DNA of 50,979 nt, taken from assembly GCF_002910915.1 (NCBI RefSeq), contig NZ_NEUF01000128.1, positions 1 through 50,979 of the forward strand, written 5' to 3'. The translations under genes were made by a program, and so were the position numbers. The notes under the pieces were generated by a model. It saw nothing but the letters and a program-made list of their open reading frames with translations, had not been told where the DNA came from and made no database searches. Each line of letters begins with the position of its first letter. The first letter of the stretch is position 1. Below, in pieces: positions 43,589-50,979 of the stretch. This DNA comes from Streptomyces sp. SM10 (GTDB lineage Bacteria; Actinomycetota; Actinomycetes; Streptomycetales; Streptomycetaceae).

Positions 43589-43596
43589 GGCGGCGC

Positions 43597-44742
43597 CTAT
43601 GTCAGCCGCGCCACGAACTGCGCCACCGCCTCCTTCACGTCGCCGGCCGTCCAGCCGAGAGCCGGCGCCGCCACCGTGACCTCGGTGAAGGAGAGTCCGG
43701 GAGGCCCCGCCGGACCCGCGAACCAGCGGCGGAAGAGGGCCACGCCCGTCTCCTCGGCCTGCCGCACCGACGCCTCGTCCAGCACGTCCGCGGCGTAGGG
43801 GAGCCAGACCTGGAACTGGTGGGTGTGCGGCGGCTCGGGGTGCACCCGGAACCACGGCACCGGGGAGTCGGCGAACCCCTCCGCCAGGGCGCCGGCGACC
43901 ACCTTCGCCTGTGCGACGTACGACGGGAGCCGCGGCAGCTCGCGCTCCAGGCCCAGCAGGGCGGAGAGAGCGGCCGGATGCTGCTGGAAGACCTGTCCGC
44001 CGTACCGGTGGCGCCAGGTCCGAGCCTGTTCGACCAGCGTTTCGGGACCGGCCAGCACCGCCCCGGACAGTCCGTCCAGGGACTTGTAGAACGACACGTA
44101 CACGCTGTCGGCGAGTGCCGCGATCTCCTGCAGTCCGCGCCCGAAGTGGGAGGTGCACTCCCACAGCCGTGCCCCGTCCAGATGCACCACCGCGTCCCGC
44201 TCGCGGGCGGCGGCCACGACGGCCTCCAGCTCCTCCCAGGTGGGCAGGACGAATCCGGCGTCGCGCAGCGGCAGCTCCACCATCAGCGTGCCGAACGGCT
44301 CGGGGAAGTCCCTGATCTCGTCGGCCGTCGCCTGCCGGGGCGCGCTCGTCGGGTGCACCGTGCGCAGGCCGCTCACCGAGGTGAGCGCTCCGCGTTCGTG
44401 CACCTCGGGGTGGGAGAGCGGGTGCAGCGCCACGGTCCGGTCGCCGGTGCGCCCGGCCCAGCACCGCAACGCGATCTGCTGGGCCATCGTCCCGGTCGGG
44501 AAGAACGCCGCGGCCTCCATGCCGAGCAGGTCAGCCGTGCGCCGCTCGACCTCGGCGACGACCCCGTCGCCGTAGACATCCGTCCACTCGTCCAGGTCGT
44601 GGACGGTGCCGGCGTCGGCCGCCAGCGCCGTCAGACGTTCGGCCAGGGTGTGGTCCGCGGACGCCCGCGCCAGCACCTTCGCGGAGCGCTGCCATGCGGT
44701 CAGCCTGCGGTGTCGCTGCTTCTGCTCATCGGTGTCTCCCAT
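43597..44742 (-). CDS. PLP-dependent beta-eliminating lyase, low-specificity threonine-aldolase-like
   Basis: 381 residues, ATG 44742. The fold type I features are intact: [29 protein letters not shown] (cofactor region), [18 protein letters not shown] (Asp contacting the ring nitrogen), and [21 protein letters not shown] with the Schiff-base Lys. Threonine aldolases cleave threonine or allo-threonine to glycine and acetaldehyde; some actinobacterial members act on other beta-hydroxy amino acids. It starts 166 bp from the divergent pan/nad operon, with a DnaA box pair between. Confidence 0.88.
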   Translation of the reverse strand: MGDTDEQKQRHRRLTAWQRSAKVLARASADHTLAERLTALAADAGTVHDLDEWTDVYGDGVVAEVERRTADLLGMEAAAFFPTGTMAQQIALRCWAGRTGDRTVALHPLSHPEVHERGALTSVSGLRTVHPTSAPRQATADEIRDFPEPFGTLMVELPLRDAGFVLPTWEELEAVVAAARERDAVVHLDGARLWECTSHFGRGLQEIAALADSVYVSFYKSLDGLSGAVLAGPETLVEQARTWRHRYGGQVFQQHPAALSALLGLERELPRLPSYVAQAKVVAGALAEGFADSPVPWFRVHPEPPHTHQFQVWLPYAADVLDEASVRQAEETGVALFRRWFAGPAGPPGLSFTEVTVAAPALGWTAGDVKEAVAQFVARLT

Positions 44743-44803
44743 GGGACGATCATCACCCGGGCCGCCGGCACCGCCCACCCCGGGTTCTCCCTGCCGTCCG
44801 AAG

Positions 44804-44824
44804 TTATCCACAGGGTGTGGACAG
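44804..44824. promoter_or_regulatory. Head-to-head pair of DnaA boxes
   Basis: TTATCCACA (44804-44812) is a perfect consensus DnaA box. Three bases later TGTGGACAG (44816-44824) is the reverse complement of CTGTCCACA, one base from the Streptomyces-preferred TTGTCCACA. The pair lies in the 166-bp divergent region; TAGCAT at 44850-44855 could be the -10 box of the downstream operon. Confidence 0.65.
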
Positions 44825-44908
44825 TCGGGGATGAGGCGAAACGCTGGCGTAGCATGCAGAGGAATCGTCCGGTACCCCCCGCGGACTGGAACGGAAGGCC
44901 ATCGCCGC

Positions 44909-45883
44909 GTGAATGCTTCAGTTTCCAAGGAAACCCTCGACGCGAGGGACCGCCCCGCCCGCCTCACCGTCGGAGTCGTCGGTGCGGGACGGGTCGGCCC
45001 CGCCCTCGCCGCCTCGCTGCAGCTCGCCGGGCACCGCCCTGTCGCGGTGTCGGGCGTCTCCGACGCATCCGTGCGCCGGGCCGCCGCGCTGCTCCCCGAC
45101 GTCCCCATGGTCACCCCCGCCGAGGTCCTCGCACGGGCCGAGCTCGTGCTGCTGACCGTCCCCGACGACGCGCTGCCCGGTCTGGTCGACGGCCTCGCCG
45201 AGACCGGCGCCGTCCGGCCGGGCCAGCTGCTCGTCCACACCTCCGGGCGGTACGGGACGAAGGTGCTCGACCCCGCGCTGCGGGCCGGGGCGCTCCCGCT
45301 CGCCCTGCATCCGGCGATGACCTTCACCGGCAGCTCGGTCGACGTGCAGCGGCTGGCGGGCTGTTCGTTCGGGGTCACCGCCCCGGAGGAGCTCAGGCTC
45401 GCCGCCGAGGCACTCGTCATCGAGATGGGCGGCGAGCCCGAATGGATCGCCGAGGAGTCCCGTCCGCTCTACCACGCGGCACTCGCCCTCGGCGCGAACC
45501 ACCTGGTCACGCTCGTTGCCCAGTCCATGGAGCTGCTCCGCACGGCGGGCGTCGGCGCACCGGACCGGATGCTCGGCCCGCTGCTCGGAGCCGCCCTCGA
45601 CAACGCCCTGCGCTCCGGGGACGCGGCCCTGACCGGGCCCGTCGCCCGGGGGGACGCGGGCACGGTGTCCGCGCACATCAGGGAGCTGCGCGCGCACGCC
45701 CCGCAGACAGTGGCCGGATATCTCGCCATGGCCCGCGCGACGGCCGACCGGGCGCTGGACCAGGGCCTGCTGAAGCCGGAGCTCGCGGAGGACCTCCTCG
45801 GCGTCCTGTCGGACACCGACGCCGTGCACGGACCGAACGGAACACACGGCCCGGACGACTCCGGGCCGGGGGAGAAGCGATGA
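44909..45883 (+). CDS. Rossmann-like / DUF2520 oxidoreductase coupled to panC
   Basis: 324 residues, GTG 44909 with GGAAGG 10 nt upstream. An N-terminal NAD(P) site [23 protein letters not shown] (GxGxxG at ~24-29) precedes [17 protein letters not shown] and LVHTSGRYG. The C-terminal half has [26 protein letters not shown] and [26 protein letters not shown], as in DUF2520 (COG5495). It resembles ketopantoate reductases in layout. I recall that an alternative ketopantoate reductase, PanG, comes from this or a closely related group. With a 4-bp overlap into panC, that is a reasonable proposal. Confidence 0.85.
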   Translation: MNASVSKETLDARDRPARLTVGVVGAGRVGPALAASLQLAGHRPVAVSGVSDASVRRAAALLPDVPMVTPAEVLARAELVLLTVPDDALPGLVDGLAETGAVRPGQLLVHTSGRYGTKVLDPALRAGALPLALHPAMTFTGSSVDVQRLAGCSFGVTAPEELRLAAEALVIEMGGEPEWIAEESRPLYHAALALGANHLVTLVAQSMELLRTAGVGAPDRMLGPLLGAALDNALRSGDAALTGPVARGDAGTVSAHIRELRAHAPQTVAGYLAMARATADRALDQGLLKPELAEDLLGVLSDTDAVHGPNGTHGPDDSGPGEKR

Positions 45884-46893
45884 CCACCGCACCCGCCACC
45901 CTGCTGCGCTCCGCCGCGGAGCTGGACGCCCTCGGCCGGGGAGCCGGGGCCCGCCGCAGCGTCGTGATGACGATGGGCGCGCTCCACGACGGCCACGCCA
46001 CCCTGATCCGAGCGGCACGGACCGCCGCGGGGCCCGGTGGCCAGGTCGTGGTCACCGTCTTCGTCAACCCGCTCCAGTTCGGGGAGGCAGCCGACCTCGA
46101 CCGCTACCCCCGCACCCTGGAGGCCGACCTCGCGGTCGCCTCGGAGGCCGGCGCGGACGCGGTCTTCGCCCCGGCCGTCGAGGAGGTCTACCCCGGCGGC
46201 GAGCCCCAGGTCAGGATCACGGCGGGCCCCATGGGCGAGCGGCTCGAAGGCTCCTCACGCCCCGGGCACTTCGACGGCATGCTCACCGTCGTCGCCAAGC
46301 TCCTCCACCTCACCCGGCCGGACGCCGCGTTCTTCGGGCAGAAGGACGCCCAGCAGCTGGCCCTGGTCCGCCGCATGGTGCGCGATCTCAACTTCGGCAT
46401 CGACATCGTCGCGGTACCGACGGTCCGCGATCCGGACGGTCTCGCGCTCTCCAGCCGCAACCGCTTCCTCTCCGCGGAGGAGCGCCGCACCGCGCTCGCC
46501 CTGCCCAGAGCCCTGTTCGCCGCGCGCGACCGGCTGGTCGCCCAGCAGACACTGCACGCCCGCGCCCGGGCGCTGCCGGAGAGCGAAGGCCGGGCCGCCG
46601 GGCTCAACCGGCTCGGAGAGGCCCGCGCGGCCGCCGACACCCAGGCCGTCGCGCTGGCCCGGCCGACCGTCGCCCCCTCCGCGGTGCTGGCCGCCGCCCG
46701 TGCCGTCCTGGACGACGCGGCCGGGGAGGAGGTGCCGCTCACCCTGGACTACGTGGCCCTCGTGGACCCGGCGGACTTCACCGAGGTCCCCGACGACCGT
46801 GTCAGCGGCGAGGCGGTCCTCGCCGTCGCGGCGCGGGTGGGGGCCACCCGACTGATCGACAACATCCCGCTGACCCTCGGAGCCCTCACGTGA
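45880..46893 (+). CDS. panC: Pantothenate synthetase (pantoate-beta-alanine ligase)
   Basis: 337 residues, ATG 45880, overlapping the upstream stop by 4 bp; AGAAG supplies the ribosome site. The HIGH-like [13 protein letters not shown] (32-39), [37 protein letters not shown] and ALSSRN motifs make up the ATP and pantoate site. It is longer than the E. coli enzyme (283) because of an Ala/Arg-rich insert (~215-255), common in Streptomyces. It makes pantothenate from pantoate, beta-alanine and ATP. Confidence 0.95.
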   Translation: MTTAPATLLRSAAELDALGRGAGARRSVVMTMGALHDGHATLIRAARTAAGPGGQVVVTVFVNPLQFGEAADLDRYPRTLEADLAVASEAGADAVFAPAVEEVYPGGEPQVRITAGPMGERLEGSSRPGHFDGMLTVVAKLLHLTRPDAAFFGQKDAQQLALVRRMVRDLNFGIDIVAVPTVRDPDGLALSSRNRFLSAEERRTALALPRALFAARDRLVAQQTLHARARALPESEGRAAGLNRLGEARAAADTQAVALARPTVAPSAVLAAARAVLDDAAGEEVPLTLDYVALVDPADFTEVPDDRVSGEAVLAVAARVGATRLIDNIPLTLGALT

Positions 46894-48653
46894 CCGGAAT
46901 ACGGCTGACCGCCCCCGCCCCCGGCTGGGCCATCGACGCGGACGTCGTCGTGGTCGGCTCCGGCGTGGCCGGTCTCACCACCGCCCTGCGCTGCGCCGCT
47001 GCGGGCCTCGCGACCGTGGTCGTCACCAAGGCGCGGCTCGACGACGGCTCCACCCGCTGGGCGCAGGGCGGCATCGCCGCGGCGCTCGACGAGGGCGACA
47101 CCCCCGAACAGCACCTCGACGACACCCTGGTCGCCGGGGCCGGCCTGTGCGACGAGGCGGCGGTGCGCGCCCTGGTCACCGAGGGCCCCGACGCCGTACG
47201 CCGGCTGATCGACACCGGCGCGCACTTCGACACCACCGACACGGGTGCGATCGCCCTGACCCGTGAGGGCGGCCACCACCGCCGCCGCATCGCCCACGCG
47301 GGCGGCGACGCGACGGGCGCCGAGATCTCCCGCGCCCTCGTCGGGGCGGTCCGCTCGGCCGCCCTGCGCACCATCGAGAACGCGCTGGTCCTGGACCTGC
47401 TCACGGACGCGGACGGCCGGACCCGGGGCGTCACCCTGCACGTCATGGGCGAGGGGCAGCACGACGGCGTGGGCGCCGTCCACGCCCCCGCGGTGGTGCT
47501 CGCCACCGGCGGCATGGGCCAGGTCTTCTCCGCCACCACCAACCCGCCGGTCTCCACCGGCGACGGGGTGGCGCTCGCGCTGCGGGCGGGCGCGGAGGTG
47601 TCGGACCTCGAGTTCGTCCAGTTCCACCCGACCGTCCTGTTTCTGGGCGCCGATTCCGAGGGCCAGCAGCCGCTGGTCTCCGAGGCGGTACGGGGCGAGG
47701 GAGCCCATCTCGTCGACGCGTCCGGCACCCGCTTCATGCTCGGGCAGCACGAGCTGGCCGAGCTGGCGCCCCGCGACATCGTCGCCAAGGCGATCACCCG
47801 CCAGATGCACCTCCGGGGCGCCGAGCACATGTACCTCGACGCCCGGCACTTCGGTTCCGCGATGTGGGAGCAGCGCTTCCCGACGATCCTCGCGGCCTGC
47901 CGCGCCCACGGCATCGACCCCGTCACCGAGCCGATCCCGGTGGCCCCCGCCGCGCACTACGCCTCGGGCGGCGTGCGTACGGACCTGCGGGGCCGCACGA
48001 CGGTGCCCGGTCTGTACGCCTGTGGAGAGGTGGCCTGCACGGGCGTGCACGGCGCGAACCGGCTGGCGTCCAACTCCCTCCTGGAGGGTTTGGTCTTCGC
48101 CGAGCGCATCGCGGCCGACATCGTGGAGGGCCCCCGCGCCGAGCCCCGCCGTGCGCCTGCCGAGGACGCCGCCGGAGCCCCCACCGTCCCCCTGCTGACC
48201 GCGGAGTCCCGGATCTCGATCCAGCGGATCATGAGCAGGGGCGCCGGAGTCATCCGGTCCGCCGACAGCCTCACCACCGCGGCCGGCGAGCTGGAGGCCC
48301 TCCAGCGGGCCGCGGCCGCCGCCGAGGAGGAGGGTCCCAAGGACGCCGTGCCCGGGGTGGACGCGTGGGAGGCCACCAACCTGCTCCTCGTCTCGAGGGT
48401 CCTGGTCGCCGCCGCCCGGAAGCGTGAGGAGACCCGCGGCTGCCACTGGCGCGAGGACCGGCCCGACCGCGACGACGCCGCCTGGCGCCGCCACCTCGTC
48501 GTACGCGTCACGCCGGAGCGGCAGCCCGTCGTCCGCGCGACGGACGGTGCCGCGTTCCCGCCCGTACGCCCCGGGGACCCCGCGGACCCCGTGGTCACAG
48601 CACCGCCCACCCGTCTTCGCACCGACCCCGCCGACGCCCCCGAGGAGCCGTAA
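46890..48653 (+). CDS. nadB: L-aspartate oxidase
   Basis: 587 residues, GTG 46890, overlapping panC by 4 bp. FAD site [14 protein letters not shown] (~21-34), [24 protein letters not shown], the active-site [13 protein letters not shown] and the C-terminal FAD segment [19 protein letters not shown] are all present. It oxidises L-aspartate to iminoaspartate for quinolinate synthesis. The next pathway gene, nadA, is not in this window; nadC follows 2 bp later. The last 60 residues are variable and Pro-rich. Confidence 0.96.
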   Translation: MTGIRLTAPAPGWAIDADVVVVGSGVAGLTTALRCAAAGLATVVVTKARLDDGSTRWAQGGIAAALDEGDTPEQHLDDTLVAGAGLCDEAAVRALVTEGPDAVRRLIDTGAHFDTTDTGAIALTREGGHHRRRIAHAGGDATGAEISRALVGAVRSAALRTIENALVLDLLTDADGRTRGVTLHVMGEGQHDGVGAVHAPAVVLATGGMGQVFSATTNPPVSTGDGVALALRAGAEVSDLEFVQFHPTVLFLGADSEGQQPLVSEAVRGEGAHLVDASGTRFMLGQHELAELAPRDIVAKAITRQMHLRGAEHMYLDARHFGSAMWEQRFPTILAACRAHGIDPVTEPIPVAPAAHYASGGVRTDLRGRTTVPGLYACGEVACTGVHGANRLASNSLLEGLVFAERIAADIVEGPRAEPRRAPAEDAAGAPTVPLLTAESRISIQRIMSRGAGVIRSADSLTTAAGELEALQRAAAAAEEEGPKDAVPGVDAWEATNLLLVSRVLVAAARKREETRGCHWREDRPDRDDAAWRRHLVVRVTPERQPVVRATDGAAFPPVRPGDPADPVVTAPPTRLRTDPADAPEEP

Positions 48654-48655
48654 CC

Positions 48656-49699
48656 GTGAGCACGCCCGAAGAGAATCCGCGCCCCACGCCCGTGGACGTA
48701 CCGCTGATCCACATCGGCGCACCCGCCGAGTCCGGGGGCTGCGGCGACGGCTGCGGCTGCGGTGACGGCTACGACCCCGACGGCCTGGAGTGCGGCCTCG
48801 ACCCCGCCCTGGCCCAGCTCCTGGCCGACGCCGGGCTGGACCCCGTCCAGGTCGAGGACATCGCCCACGTCGCGATCGAGGAGGACCTCGACGGGGGCGA
48901 GGACGTCACCACCGTGGCGACCGTCCCTGAGGACTCCGTCGCCACCGGCGACTTCACCGCGCGTGAGGCGGGCGTCGTCGCCGGTCTGCGCGTCGCCGAG
49001 GCGGTCCTCTCCATCGTCTGCACCGACGAGTTCGAGGTGGAGCGCCACGTCGAGGACGGCGACCGCGTCGCCGCCGGCCAGAAGCTGCTCACGGTCACCA
49101 CCCGCACGCGTGACCTGCTCACCGGTGAGCGCAGCGCACTCAACCTGCTCTGCAGGCTCTCCGGGATCGCGACCGCGACCCGTGCCTGGGCCGATGTCCT
49201 CGAAGGCACGAAGGCGGCGGTCCGCGACACCCGTAAGACCACCCCGGGGCTGCGCGCGCTGGAGAAGTACGCGGTGCGCTGCGGCGGCGGGGTCAACCAC
49301 CGGATGTCGCTCGTGGACGCGGCGCTGGTCAAGGACAACCACGTGATCGCGGCAGGAGGCGTGGCCGAGGCCTTCCGGCGGGTCAGGAAGGCCTGTCCCG
49401 AGCTCGCGATCGAGGTCGAGGTCGACACCCTGGAGCAGGTCCGCGAGGTCCTCGACGCCGGCGCCGACCTGATCCTCCTGGACAACTTCACGCCCTCCGG
49501 GACCGCCGAGGCGGTCGCCCTCGTCGGCGGCCGCGCGGCGCTGGAGTCCTCGGGCCGGCTCACCCTCGACTCCGCCCGCGCCTACGCGGAGGCGGGCGTC
49601 GACTACCTGGCGGTCGGAGCGCTCACGCACTCCTCGCCGATCCTCGACATCGGCCTGGACTTCCGTGAGGCGGCGCAGACCGACGGGGCCGACGCCTGA
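48656..49699 (+). CDS. nadC: Nicotinate-nucleotide pyrophosphorylase (carboxylating) with Cys-rich N-terminal extension
   Basis: 347 residues, GTG 48656. The catalytic body starts near residue 50 (LAQLLADAGLDPVQVEDIAHVAIEEDL) and has the family motifs TTRKTTPGLRALEKYAVRCGGGVNHRMSLVDAALVKDNH, VEVDTLEQV and ILLDNFTP. It converts quinolinate and PRPP to nicotinate mononucleotide. The N-terminal 48 residues are an extra segment with cysteines at 29, 33, 35 and 46 (GGCGDGCGCGDG and LECG), a pattern that could bind a metal. Such extensions occur in Streptomyces NadC as far as I recall. It overlaps coaX by one base. Confidence 0.95.
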   Translation: MSTPEENPRPTPVDVPLIHIGAPAESGGCGDGCGCGDGYDPDGLECGLDPALAQLLADAGLDPVQVEDIAHVAIEEDLDGGEDVTTVATVPEDSVATGDFTAREAGVVAGLRVAEAVLSIVCTDEFEVERHVEDGDRVAAGQKLLTVTTRTRDLLTGERSALNLLCRLSGIATATRAWADVLEGTKAAVRDTRKTTPGLRALEKYAVRCGGGVNHRMSLVDAALVKDNHVIAAGGVAEAFRRVRKACPELAIEVEVDTLEQVREVLDAGADLILLDNFTPSGTAEAVALVGGRAALESSGRLTLDSARAYAEAGVDYLAVGALTHSSPILDIGLDFREAAQTDGADA

Positions 49700-50496
49700 T
49701 GCTGCTCACCATCGACGTCGGCAACTCCCACACCGTCCTCGGGCTCTTCGACGGCGAGGAGATCGTCGAGCACTGGCGGATCTCCACCGACGCCCGCCGC
49801 ACCGCCGACGAGCTGGCCGTGCTGCTCCAGGGCCTGATGGGCATGCACCCGCTGCTCGGCGTCGAACTCGGCGACGGCATCGAGGGCATCGCGATCTGCT
49901 CGACCGTCCCGGCCGTACTGCACGAGCTCCGGGAGGTCACCCGCCGGTACTACGGCGACGTTCCCGCGGTCCTCGTGGAGCCGGGTGTGAAGACCGGGGT
50001 GCCGGTCCTGACCGACAACCCGAAGGAGGTGGGCGCGGACCGCATCATCAACGCGGTCGCCGCCGTCGAGCTCTACGGCGGCCCGGCCATCGTCGTCGAC
50101 CTCGGCACGGCCACCACCTTCGACGCGGTATCGGCGCGCGGTGAGTACACGGGCGGGGTGATCGCGCCGGGCATCGAGATCTCGGTGGAGGCCCTCGGGG
50201 TCAAGGGGGCCCAGCTCCGCAAGATCGAGCTGGCCAGGCCGCGCAGCGTCATCGGCAAGAACACCGTCGAGGCCATGCAGTCCGGCATCGTGTACGGCTT
50301 CGCGGGCCAGATCGACGGCGTGGTCGAGCGCATGAAGAAGGAGCTGTCGGCCGACCCGGACGAGGTCACCGTCATCGCGACCGGGGGCCTTGCTCCGATG
50401 GTGTTGGGGGAGTCCTCCGTCATCGACGAGCACGAGCCCTGGCTGACGCTCATCGGGCTGCGCCTCGTGTACGAGCGCAACATGGCCCGGCTGTAG
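49699..50496 (+). CDS. coaX: Type III pantothenate kinase
   Basis: 265 residues, ATG 49699 within TGATG, so the nadC stop and this start share one base. MLLTIDVGNSHTVLGLFDGE is the phosphate-binding motif, DNPKEVGADRIINAVAAVELYGGPAIVVDLGTATTFDAV the second ATPase motif, and GGVIAPGIEISVEAL and VIATGGLAPM follow. It belongs to the ASKHA superfamily and starts CoA synthesis from pantothenate made by PanC in the same operon. A strong hairpin follows. Confidence 0.96.
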   Translation: MLLTIDVGNSHTVLGLFDGEEIVEHWRISTDARRTADELAVLLQGLMGMHPLLGVELGDGIEGIAICSTVPAVLHELREVTRRYYGDVPAVLVEPGVKTGVPVLTDNPKEVGADRIINAVAAVELYGGPAIVVDLGTATTFDAVSARGEYTGGVIAPGIEISVEALGVKGAQLRKIELARPRSVIGKNTVEAMQSGIVYGFAGQIDGVVERMKKELSADPDEVTVIATGGLAPMVLGESSVIDEHEPWLTLIGLRLVYERNMARL

Positions 50497-50524
50497 GGCG
50501 CGCCTGCGGTCACCTGCGGGAACA

Positions 50525-50561
50525 GCCCGGCGGCGAGGCGTCCTGCGCCGCGCCGCCGGGC
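50525..50561 (+). terminator. Terminator of the pan/nad/coaX operon
   Basis: Perfect 11-bp arms (50525-50535 and 50551-50561, GCCCGGCGGCG) with a further GGCG/CGCC pair inside the loop (50537-50540 and 50546-50549), 29 bp after the coaX stop. Confidence 0.85.
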
Positions 50562-50606
50562 GGTTAGTTAAGCGGATTTTGTCCATTTAGCACGTATTGT
50601 CGCGTC

Positions 50607-50979
50607 ATGCCCACGCCCTACGGATCACGCGGCGGCATGGCGTTCAGCGCGGACGAGCTCCGGGTGCTCCGACGTGCCCTCGCCAACGCCCTCCACCCCA
50701 CGCCCCTGCCGGAAGAGGATGTCCAGGACTGCCTGCGCCTGGCGGGCGCGGTGGACGAGGTGGTGAGTGAGGCGGGCCGGCTGCGCGCCTTCCTCCTCGC
50801 CGATCTCGCCCGCTACCGCGACGCCCTCCCCGGCTCGCTCAGCGGCTATCTGGAGCTCCTCCAGGACGCCCTCGCGGCCGGTTACGACCCCCGCCCCGAC
50901 GACCTCGCGGCCCTGCGTGCCCTGCGTGCCGGGCCGGTCGCGGCGGCGCTCCTGGAGCGCTGCCAGGTGCTCGCCGAGC
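50607..50979 (+). CDS. Conserved Streptomyces-type protein, unknown function, 3' truncated
   Basis: The frame is open from ATG 50607 to the window end (124 codons). It begins MPTPYGSRGGMAFSADELRVLRRALANALHP and continues as Leu/Ala-rich helices (VDEVVSEAGRLRAFLLADLARYRDALPGSLSGYLELLQDAL). I recognise no named domain; similar proteins follow coaX in other Streptomyces, from memory. There is no Shine-Dalgarno sequence. TATTGT at 50595-50600 ends 6 bp before the ATG, so transcription may start at the ATG itself (leaderless mRNA). Confidence 0.72.
   Translation, partial: MPTPYGSRGGMAFSADELRVLRRALANALHPTPLPEEDVQDCLRLAGAVDEVVSEAGRLRAFLLADLARYRDALPGSLSGYLELLQDALAAGYDPRPDDLAALRALRAGPVAAALLERCQVLAE

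Noticed and set aside
43819..45880. Long plus-strand frame reading from the aldolase region into panC
   Set aside because: PanC homology starts at ATG 45880; the upstream part is antisense to the aldolase and out of frame with the DUF2520 gene.
1..50979. Mobile element, prophage, CRISPR array or biosynthetic gene cluster
   Set aside because: No transposase, integrase, terminal repeats, regularly spaced repeats, or modular synthase domains were found; gene content is conserved Streptomyces core.

Overview
The window is high-GC actinobacterial chromosome, almost certainly Streptomyces. The signs are GC-rich third codon positions, many GTG/TTG starts, four-base ATGA/GTGA gene overlaps, U-less hairpin terminators, an XRE / ATP-binding / DUF397 trio, and a conserved housekeeping neighbourhood (ppa-dacB-metalloprotease-tilS-hpt-ftsH-folE and panC-nadB-nadC-coaX). 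It reads as chromosomal core. I found no rRNA, tRNA, CRISPR array, transposase, integrase or plasmid origin.

Layout. 0-8 kb: a truncated secreted S1 protease with a chitin-binding tail, a family A DNA polymerase, a quinone oxidoreductase, a DUF2786 protein, an FUSC membrane protein and a lipoprotein. 8.2-12.5 kb: a regulatory island of a DUF397 gene, a histidine-kinase-like ATPase gene and an XRE/DUF5753 regulator, where a 29-bp promoter element is shared by the first two; then an aldehyde dehydrogenase homologue without its catalytic Cys, and a DinB-like protein. 12.5-15.1 kb: a PadR regulator and a DrrAB-type ABC exporter with three copies of one inverted repeat at their promoters. 15.1-19.1 kb: a ybjQ-wrbA-gadB cluster and a DedA protein with a long Gln-Tyr-Gly repeat tail. 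19.2-32.9 kb: a ThrE-like exporter, pyrophosphatase, D-Ala-D-Ala carboxypeptidase, metalloprotease, tilS, hpt, ftsH, folE, a VOC protein, and a folP-NTF2-folB-folK-DUF3180 folate operon on the minus strand. 33.1-36.9 kb: a divergently arranged osmoprotectant (betaine/choline-type) ABC transporter. 37-45 kb: a coiled-coil membrane protein, an orphan nuoD paralogue coupled to an NDUFAF7/MidA-like methyltransferase, a NarL-type two-component system, an ArsR-type regulator, a 52-residue protein and a threonine-aldolase-like enzyme. 44.9-50.5 kb: a tightly overlapping operon DUF2520-panC-nadB-nadC-coaX joining CoA and NAD synthesis, with a head-to-head pair of DnaA boxes upstream. The window ends in a truncated conserved gene that may be read from a leaderless mRNA.

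The observations I rate highest are the nuoD/methyltransferase pair (target Arg kept, quinone-binding Tyr replaced by Trp), the aldehyde dehydrogenase that has lost both its nucleophilic Cys and oxyanion Asn, the promoter element shared across the XRE/ATPase/DUF397 trio, the paired DnaA boxes before the pan/nad operon, and the PadR operator set. Family names, residue numbering from other organisms and literature links come from memory; no database search was possible.
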